IMG/VR virus record: IMGVR_UViG_3300047481_001044
Span: 1-28,916 of that record
Direction: 5' to 3' (one strand)
Origin: a virus
DNA length: 28,916 bases
The notes below the pieces were generated by a model that saw only the letters and a program-made list of their open reading frames with translations, was not told the origin of the DNA and did not search any database. The position numbers were made by a program, and so were the translations under genes. Below, one piece after another: positions 26,701 through 28,916 of the stretch; the stretch's first letter is position 1; the number at the start of each line of letters is the position of its first letter.

Positions 26701-28916
26701 TTTATCGCATAGTAAAGTTATCGGTAAAGGCGTAATGCCAGAATGTTTAACGAATCTTTTAGTTTTATTTTGATAATCGCTTAGGTCTCTTAAATTGCTA
26801 GAGCCGGGATAATCTCCAATAACTCTTTCATCGATCTCGATAGCCGTCGATAGATGATCAGTTGCCTGTCCTAAAGTAAACTTGCTGAGATCTTGGTTAA
26901 GAGGATTCCTTTCTAGCCCGATAGGAATTTCATAATATCCTTCTTCAGGAACGATAGAACTATACAATTTAATACTTACAACATCATTTTGATTTAATGT
27001 ATCTACAAAAGTGAATGCACCTCTATTAGCTATTCCTTCTGAAATATTAACCTTATTATTAGAGATTTTTTTACCGTTTACATAAAAAATAATTTTATAA
27101 TTCTCGACATCTAACTTATTCCATAGAACTGTATTGAACGTAATTGTATTAGATCGTTCCTCGACAATTTTACTATCAATGATCGGTTGTAAAATTTCTT
27201 TTTCTGTTTTAATCCAACAATTGAAATAATTATTAGACAAATTATTTCTTATAAAACCTGTGTTAATATTTTTTACAAATTTTTCTCGTTCTATATAATG
27301 AGAAAAATTTTCAGTATCCCAATTGAAATCAAATTCTATATCACCAACATTGTTAATATTCAGATACGATATGGAAAAACCTAATTCCGAATCTATTGGG
27401 CCATTGCCTGCAGCATAGCTACAGATTTTTGATCCGACAAAAGACGAAGTTTCATAAACTGTCTGATTAGAAAAACTTTCTTCGTTTTCATTGAATACAT
27501 CAAACAACGGTGCTTGTTGGACTGAGATTTTATCTTGACAAGGTGCCCAATTATTACCGTTATAAAAAAACATCTTACCTCGATTTTCCAAACCTCGACT
27601 AATCAATACAGCTTCTCCAAAATTAGAAACTGTATCTTCTGTTTCTCGAAGAGTAATTTGTTTTTTTCTTTGTCCAGTTACCGGATCGGGATGTTGGATA
27701 AATTCCACTCTATAAATTTTATTGTTGGCTAAAGAATCTTTATCTGCTATTACTAAAATTCTAGCACCTTCAAATAGATCTTCTCCGTCTATATTGTATC
27801 CCTTGCTACCTTCTATTTTAGAAAAAATATCATCTGTGAAAGTATCGATATAATCTACAGTCTGTTTGGCAAATTTTCCGTGATTGAACAACTGTAATCC
27901 AGCGTGAAATTCTAGAATAGGACGTTTAGCTCTTAATGTTTCGATAGAATCAAAATCTGAACTATTGAGCTTATGAGATAATTCTAAAACCGATCGATGA
28001 AACCATCGGTTATATCGACTCCAGGGATTTAGATCAGGGCTAGAACGATTTATTGTTATATAATCTTTATCTCCAGGGTATTCGCTCGCATCATCAAAGG
28101 GATCGGTATCGAATCCAGAATTATCAAAAAGAACTTCCGGTACTTTGGAAGATAATACTGGAACTATTAGATCTGTGAACTTAGTTAAAGTTATAGAAGA
28201 ACCCACACCCTCGACTAACCAAATACCGGTTGAATATTTTTCAGGAAGAACTTGTCCTATAAACTCTACTATCATTCCATTTGAAAATTCAATACCGTTA
28301 CTACTTTTATAAGTTTTTTTACCTATTATTTCTTTAGTAACATTAATCTTTGTAGCTGTGTCAGCATCAGCTATGATAAATCTTCCAAACCTATTAGGAT
28401 GAATTGTGCTCTGATAAAATAATATATCCGGAGCGTTGAATGGTACGTCAAACGTTACTGTACCTATATCTATATTATTGTTTGTAACACCGGCATTATA
28501 ATCAAAAATGTTTTGATTAGACACATCTTCAATGTATTCCCAATCTTGAGATTCGAAAGTTATGCTACTTCCGTCAGAAGGCAATATAAATGTCTTAGCT
28601 TTCCATAGTTTTCCGTCATAGACAGCTAATTGATTTGCATTATAAGAAAGTATAGGATTATAAATTAAAGATCCAGTATCATAGTTGGTTCTTATAGAAA
28701 ATCCTTCTCCTGGCAAAGATACATTAAAATTATAAGTTTGACCCCTATACAATGTTAATGTTGGATTATTTGTTTGACCGTCTGGAGTAAAAATCCAGTT
28801 TTCTCCTAATCCCTGTTTGACTTTATAAGTGCTTATTATATTTTGAGATTGTCCTGTAATTTTTATACTTGGTGGGCCGCTTGGTACCCAATAGTATTCT
28901 CGATAATTAATAAACT
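14710..28916 (-). CDS. Giant multidomain virion structural protein (at least 4,735 codons, N-terminus outside window)
   Basis: The frame is open to the right edge. The TTG at 28752 is internal (context T-L-Y-R-G), so no start is present. In protein order the visible modules are: a beta domain with PTLTLYRGQTYNFNV (28700-28800); a segment with 'GKMFFYNGNNWAPCQDK' and 'QQAPLFDVFNENEESF' (27430-27570); and a Trp/Pro-rich core 'LPGYWRGVYNWFYDSYRPH' followed by 'PWEMLGFTEEPDWW' (25720-25870). Next come six or seven FG-GAP-type repeats (19940-22780), interleaved with CBM5/12-like 'Y..GdiV.Y.gklWka' modules, then GxGY-repeat modules (17865-19150) and the signature 'MTGIDYGGVQIQGTTF' with 'GWDALPWFTDGWDS' (17330-17460). 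Several 'VxVNG...' beta repeats follow (15600-16620), then an 'INGEKIEYL...LRRGSFGTA' module (15190-15310). There is no catalytic signature. It is probably a tail, baseplate-periphery or fibre-type virion protein. Four or five neighbouring fibre or structural genes follow it. Confidence 0.85.
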   Translation of the reverse strand, partial: FINYREYYWVPSGPPSIKITGQSQNIISTYKVKQGLGENWIFTPDGQTNNPTLTLYRGQTYNFNVSLPGEGFSIRTNYDTGSLIYNPILSYNANQLAVYDGKLWKAKTFILPSDGSSITFESQDWEYIEDVSNQNIFDYNAGVTNNNIDIGTVTFDVPFNAPDILFYQSTIHPNRFGRFIIADADTATKINVTKEIIGKKTYKSSNGIEFSNGMIVEFIGQVLPEKYSTGIWLVEGVGSSITLTKFTDLIVPVLSSKVPEVLFDNSGFDTDPFDDASEYPGDKDYITINRSSPDLNPWSRYNRWFHRSVLELSHKLNSSDFDSIETLRAKRPILEFHAGLQLFNHGKFAKQTVDYIDTFTDDIFSKIEGSKGYNIDGEDLFEGARILVIADKDSLANNKIYRVEFIQHPDPVTGQRKKQITLRETEDTVSNFGEAVLISRGLENRGKMFFYNGNNWAPCQDKISVQQAPLFDVFNENEESFSNQTVYETSSFVGSKICSYAAGNGPIDSELGFSISYLNINNVGDIEFDFNWDTENFSHYIEREKFVKNINTGFIRNNLSNNYFNCWIKTEKEILQPIIDSKIVEERSNTITFNTVLWNKLDVENYKIIFYVNGKKISNNKVNISEGIANRGAFTFVDTLNQNDVVSIKLYSSIVPEEGYYEIPIGLERNPLNQDLSKFTLGQATDHLSTAIEIDERVIGDYPGSSNLRDLSDYQNKTKRFVKHSGITPLPITLLCDKKINLIKSIEYCEQSYTEFKNKFIELISDTIYNDDPSEFLDQIISDMGRTKTSTSPFSDSDMIGSGAFTEIRYVVEDTGIKTYTLSSPFDLETPSREAVYVYINGQQKIVGKDYVFNKSFSFVTINIELQENDVIQIREYTSTSYNFVPPSPTSLGLYKKYLPRKFLDDTYVEPIYVIQGHDGSITKAYNDYRDDVILEFELRIYNNIKIEYNESLFDIDLIFSSYYGGGKFNKNEIDPLLIQDFLKWVSGTNIDYTNNNYFDSENSFTYTYSNMADKPGKVSLPGYWRGVYNWFYDSYRPHVCPWEMLGFTEEPDWWQSQYGAAPYTSGNLLLWEDIENGVIRQGNRQGIHDRYKRPGLIKQIPVDNNGKLLSPLDSSLASNFALINNQGPFVLGDVGPVEYAWRSSSEFPFAVVKALCLLRPFEYINTCLDFTRIKKNNIGQYVHTSTDTFIKLENIVIPKVGEDQTYGLLSFLMDYSRSLALNETTLKEIINSIDVSLTTRLSGFVDKGQQKYLLDSKSPSATSSSIFVPQENYEIIFNTSTPIFTLAYSGVLVEKVNRGWKVNGYDNQFPYFNYYEAANSSNDPIISVGGISEGVLRWEQEKFYGNGVCVSYQNNFYRTIKSFRSGLDFSTENLKQIAGPATVGSITALYRRNFNRLRKKTLTYGTILPSIQAVVDFLFGYGEFLKANGFVFDGYDKETRTAQDWITSAKEFMFWTKHNWEEGAILSLSPSAPKININVDLGVSDNLFDSFYSYQVLRADGKVLQPDFLNIKRDFQNLVVSTNNTTDGIYFFKTYFVLKEHVTVFDDRTVFNDVIYDKPTGYRQERIKSRGFRTVDWDGDYTSPGFLFDNVSIESWQPFTDYRLGDIVVYKSFNWTSRDNQKGTDLFDETKWTKLDSTPQKQLVSNFDYRINLFEDYYNLDGEGLGTAQRELGRHSIGYQTRNYLQNIAEDEITQFQLYQGFIREKGTNNSITKIFDKLSKTDEDSVVLNEEWAVRTGRFGGINELLETEIKVNKINFEVNPQTILITSDETSNVKIDQKYRITSNDVIKAANGVFTTNINPTKEYDLTSRIAGYVRTDQVDFIVKNRNEILNLDINTIKENNYIWITFDNQSWNVLRFENQPLLIIESVTELLDLEVEIRFTRAHSIQEEDIVGLKNIIDLEGFFIVKSRTTRSIIVEKREDSDAPAIDDSAIQTINLLVPARISSYNVLDLSEIASLKKDTKLWIDSDQNSRWEVIQKQQSYSYKNLIEYGIQEPVGSGTSVLYINSLKQIISSMPNTGYLYSYVETNRGLELYQIISPPSEFRSQLSSVFGSTVAATPDGQFLIVGSPRASYIKSKFMGEFDPRQNYFASEIVIYNGKLWKAVTDVPGNPLAPTLEQIRNGEVPTDSSYIDIYSVDWESVTIVEANSTGRLPGYDTQGMVTIYKFESNRWVEFISVVSPRPAAGELFGSAISVGQSGDKYYLAISAPGSLESKGRVYLYVYDNETVQEVDGASVVSSGSGYSVYEVADVEIVEPGSNYNVDSSGVTLTVTYLGQTATFAGIVDTETTVPGDVDLLFPIKSVTPIDRGLWNNLPSTPLIATADPTFSSDGSTLSSGCILRLTFREVNIGSTVLTVNYEGQTATFSAVISAGEVISVEPIIRGRFTTIRTTPASTTVEPSYGAGATLSIVYRERVTKGWRHLEDNNYRGVFNPNGGYNPYTGAFETASTNKFYPAGSIIWWDNKLWKALVDTNLSDDGSSLYIGLNDWIELDSISTQSSLPTNAALGDDGSTLALGLLDKNQIAELVKAGDLFGSSLAMNKDGSILVVGSPNSDGQFFVNYRGQWSQFQEYTESDVVQYDGNYYRLMDTSIPGPVDSSIVSKGDVPVPGITESTLSNTTPWLPIGNLSTVSSGKIHIYKKDNNDVYNLIQIITSENIEDYNNTDSGSDIGIYSGDKFGFSLDLDESGSILVVSSPDADSNLQNQGSVYVFSTTSLDSPTYNLDQKISSYESYNNEQFGFSVSVDYNAEKIIVGAKNAPYKIPTRFDISLGTTFDGNATSFSEPQGYTGQVYVFEKKANIFLLAEKLEADLQNAESFGYSIDSYGPVIVTGSPNYRADLETDLQALSSHPIGITRIFRKDPNVKSWNTLAQQSPKVDIDLLTSIEVYDEITNTKLADIDIVDHAKLKILGIAEQELTFKTVYDPAVYTNGTDVQVVDETTAWFEKNIGKLWWNLSTVKWIEYEQGDDIFRAGNWNATAFGSSIDVYEWVESPLLPSDWSVLADTNEGLTEGISGQPLYPDNTVYSVKEIFNINTGQLTGTRYYFWVKNKAVLPKDIPGRRIPSSDVTSLILNPASSEFPILALLDSDKFLAYNFNSILKNDSAYSNIQYRKDKKSNNLSHSEYLLLSENLLGSIPNQDIETKWIDSLVGFDKAGNTVPDPRIPLKQRYGLSFRPRQGIFKNNNKILSILIDRINEHLLLRPFADTLDYRNLNLVDLKPEQSSNKFDDEVDNFIDLQNVNTVRIKQAILSVNVVDAEVDTIDIIDPGFGYKVIPPVEIEGDGSGAKAELTIDNQGRINSVTVIARGKKYTSAIAKVRSYAVLVNNDETANNFWSVYSYDNIRQDFFRSESQGFDTTKYWSKIDWYAEGYSKTSRITKEIRSLYEESSLIFQEGDLLKIKEFGTGGWALLSKVEEGQGDILTNYKLVGRQNGTIELSSKLYSKESQVLGFDATSSYDTSEYDLLPSLELRNILNAVKQDIFIEDLRNEWNNLFFISLRYAFSEQEYIDWAFKTSFLNATHNVGSLEQKVNYKNDSLDSYRNYIEEVKPYRTTIRQYTSRYTNFDIDNLSVTDFDLPPSYSVASGKILPVNSSYDLTDQYPWKHWKNNLGFEIKEIIIASSGEGYTTAPKVLIEGDGTGAEAIAFITNRRVRSIRLLSPGTGYTKAPTISLVGGNGFNSNVAKAVAILGESPIRTFDLTLKFDRISKNGILSEFNFTESFTATASSAVFDLKYAPNKDKSSISITKNGQIVFNNEYEIIYYTSTTDTYSLTKAKIKFLIQLNQGDFITIVYEKFNEIYDSVNRIDAYYSPMEGMKGKVINQLMTGIDYGGVQIQGTTFDVSGGWDALPWFTDGWDSVESNNDYFYIVPSSDDGSTITVLLPKAPAIGQKVSIYLKRAGSKELRSIETLDINGNPVVVYDTAVDEPPTVRIDDLYFGMYDGSTVMPNGRTTLPEHAVMPTFIGDGENRTVVFDEYGVQTFPGDTLIFRNFESDGTVTINDPNLLDTAISGGSFAGTWTNTLVGPNSVAGSYSTAQGTLAQDISIDGGKLIDPDQVPAPEENVPGQVLESLSIKVFNSTFTGAAPVNLRLYFADGVQKNFDIGLHILEGESLVVYIDKVKQDFIEESSIIYSINYVTNQIEFNDAPPVDSLIEIISIGVGGVAILDYTEFLADGETAHFLTKANYTNTQSVLVTVDGIAVDTGFIESSTVTETVGKTLIEFGQRPELNQVVKIIVLGASLDTDSTQQSVIRSNKQTFTYNGVIRTFDLDKFVNLTRNSSRSAMLVEVNNSYLKGVDTVVQIYDGTNNTLQLGVDPAEVSGTITSNNIKVFVNNVEQDFLVDWTYNGTTSVVTVNVVNLQVGDIIKIENDVRSEYSITNNDIVISDSVSLTSGDIVTVTWFSEYPTFDIISDEYTGGKSIYRLPTSTINSSYVWVYKNGIRLTGNKDYTVSLTRSVLYITEETTITDKIKIFQFGNRIYKKSSAYQIFKDMLNVYHYKRYSIDKNLKLAQDLNYYDQTIKVTDASNLSIPIASRNIPGIIEINGEKIEYLSINGNTISQLRRGSFGTAIATVHSQGSYVINLGSSENIPYVETQDKNDFISDGSTLLVGPLPYIPSKSNRNAWYRDDIPSDYGPCDQIEVFVGGTRLRKDPITIYKEDLGPSSPSADTTLQAEFSVDGDSNYIRLSEPVKIGTKITVIRRTGKSWYTRGTTTATTGQSLLENDTSIAVFLSQKTTELPE
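15600..16620 (-). repeat. Repeated 'VxVNG' beta units near the giant protein's C-terminus
   Basis: Successive units follow the pattern V-x-V-[NDK]-[GN]-x(4)-x-F/Y...hydrophobic strand...L-x-x-G-D-x-I-x-I: 'LVVYIDKVKQDFIEESSIIY' (16540-16600), 'VLVTVDGIAVDTGFIESSTV' (about 16300-16355), 'IKVFVNNVEQDFLVDWTYNG' (15890-15950) and 'VWVYKNGIRLTGNKDYTVS' (15575-15635). Single copies occur elsewhere in the protein, for example 'VYVYINGQQKIVGKDYVFN' near 26360-26415. Such units are common in receptor-side phage proteins. Confidence 0.65.
17865..19150 (-). repeat. GxGY 'PxVxIeGdGtGA' beta modules in the giant protein
   Basis: Two clear modules are present: 'IDPGFGYKVIPPVEIEGDGS' (about 19060-19130), followed by 'GAKAELTID', and 'SSGEGYTTAPKVLIEGDGTG' (about 18005-18070). 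The second continues directly into another unit, 'LSPGTGYTKAPTISLVGGNG'. A looser pair, 'SSGSGYSVYEVADVEI' and 'EPGSNYNVDSSGVTLTV', lies at about 22090-22210. Repeats of this type occur in many phage structural proteins and probably form stacked beta units. Confidence 0.7.
19940..22780 (-). repeat. FG-GAP (integrin-alpha-like) beta-propeller repeats inside the giant protein
   Basis: In protein order the repeat cores are VFGSTVAATPDGQFLIVGSP (about 22700-22770), LFGSAISVGQSGDKYYLAIS (about 22300-22350), LFGSSLAMNKDGSILVVGSP (about 21250-21315), KFGFSLDLDESGSILVVSSP, QFGFSVSVDYNAEKIIVGAK and SFGYSIDSYGPVIVTGSP. A weak seventh is AFGSSIDVYEW (about 19960-19990). 'GxVYVF'-type closing strands ('GRVYLYVYD', 'GSVYVFSTTS', 'GQVYVFEKK') follow repeats 2, 4 and 5. 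This is the classical FG-GAP blade pattern, and seven blades would suit a propeller. Inserted CBM-like modules separate repeats 1-2 and 2-3. Confidence 0.75.
21030..28650 (-). repeat. Dispersed CBM5/12-like modules in the giant protein
   Basis: The pattern is Tyr, then [GS]-[DE/S]-[IV]-V-x-Y/W-[DN]-G/N-K-x-[WY]-[KR]-A/x, then a Pro/acidic loop, then a conserved Trp. It is visible at about 28520-28650 (NQLAVYDGKLWKA...DWEYI), 24005-24145 (LGDIVVYKSFNWTS...WTKLD), 22490-22670 (ASEIVIYNGKLWKAV...DWESV), 21430-21570 (AGSIIWWDNKLWKAL...DWIEL) and 21030-21220 (ESDVVQYDGNYYRLM...PWLPI). A weaker copy is at about 24780-24905 (VCVSYQNNFYRTI). These resemble small carbohydrate-binding modules. The range given covers the dispersed set, not a continuous array. 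Confidence 0.55.

Noticed and set aside
28750-28752. TTG as the start codon of the giant gene
   Set aside because: The same frame stays open upstream to position 28916 and encodes a plausible beta domain (PTLTLYRGQTY); there is no ribosome binding site, so the TTG is an internal Leu.
1-28916. tRNA genes, CRISPR arrays, integrase or attachment sites
   Set aside because: No cloverleaf with CCA-type arms, spaced direct repeats or recombinase motifs were seen; the coding strand is fully occupied by structural and transferase genes.

Overview
The window looks like part of the late structural region of a large, AT-rich, T4-like marine myovirus (Caudoviricetes, contractile tail), of the kind that infects cyanobacteria or SAR11-type bacteria. 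This rests on three things seen in the sequence: a gp12-type tail collar domain, a set of paralogous fibre genes sharing one N-terminal module, and T4-type late promoter octamers (TATAAATA-like) ahead of structural genes. The exact host cannot be read from the window. Every gene lies on the minus strand, so transcription runs from high to low coordinates. Coding density is nearly complete: the longest gap between genes is 60 bases, and I see no tRNA, rRNA, CRISPR or transposon.

Layout in the direction of transcription. (1) 28916-14710: one enormous structural gene, open across the right edge, so its N-terminus is outside the window. At least 4,735 codons are present. It is a mosaic of virion modules: a 'PTLTLYRGQTY' beta domain, a Trp/Pro-rich core, a predicted FG-GAP (integrin-alpha-like) beta-propeller, CBM5/12-like modules, GxGY repeats and many 'VxVNG' beta repeats. 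(2) 14702-14031: a small conserved structural protein behind its own late promoter. (3) 14028-7739: a gp12-like collar protein and two more fibre paralogues, tightly packed. (4) 7697-4941: a second late promoter, a fourth fibre paralogue and a smaller structural protein, followed by a perfect 13-bp inverted repeat. (5) 4880-1: a translationally coupled cassette, with each start overlapping the previous stop. It holds a 116-residue hypothetical protein, two GT-A-type glycosyltransferases, an unknown protein, a third glycosyltransferase, and an edge-truncated protein (1-1349). That last one carries four tandem modules that look like degenerate GT-A domains.

Taken together, the window would supply the host-facing end of the tail: the giant protein, the fibres and the collar tip. 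Next to it sits a glycosyltransferase cassette whose products could decorate the fibres or change the host surface. The sequence supports that link only by gene order and coupling. The most novel parts are the giant protein with an interrupted FG-GAP propeller, and the array of apparently catalytically dead glycosyltransferase-like repeats.
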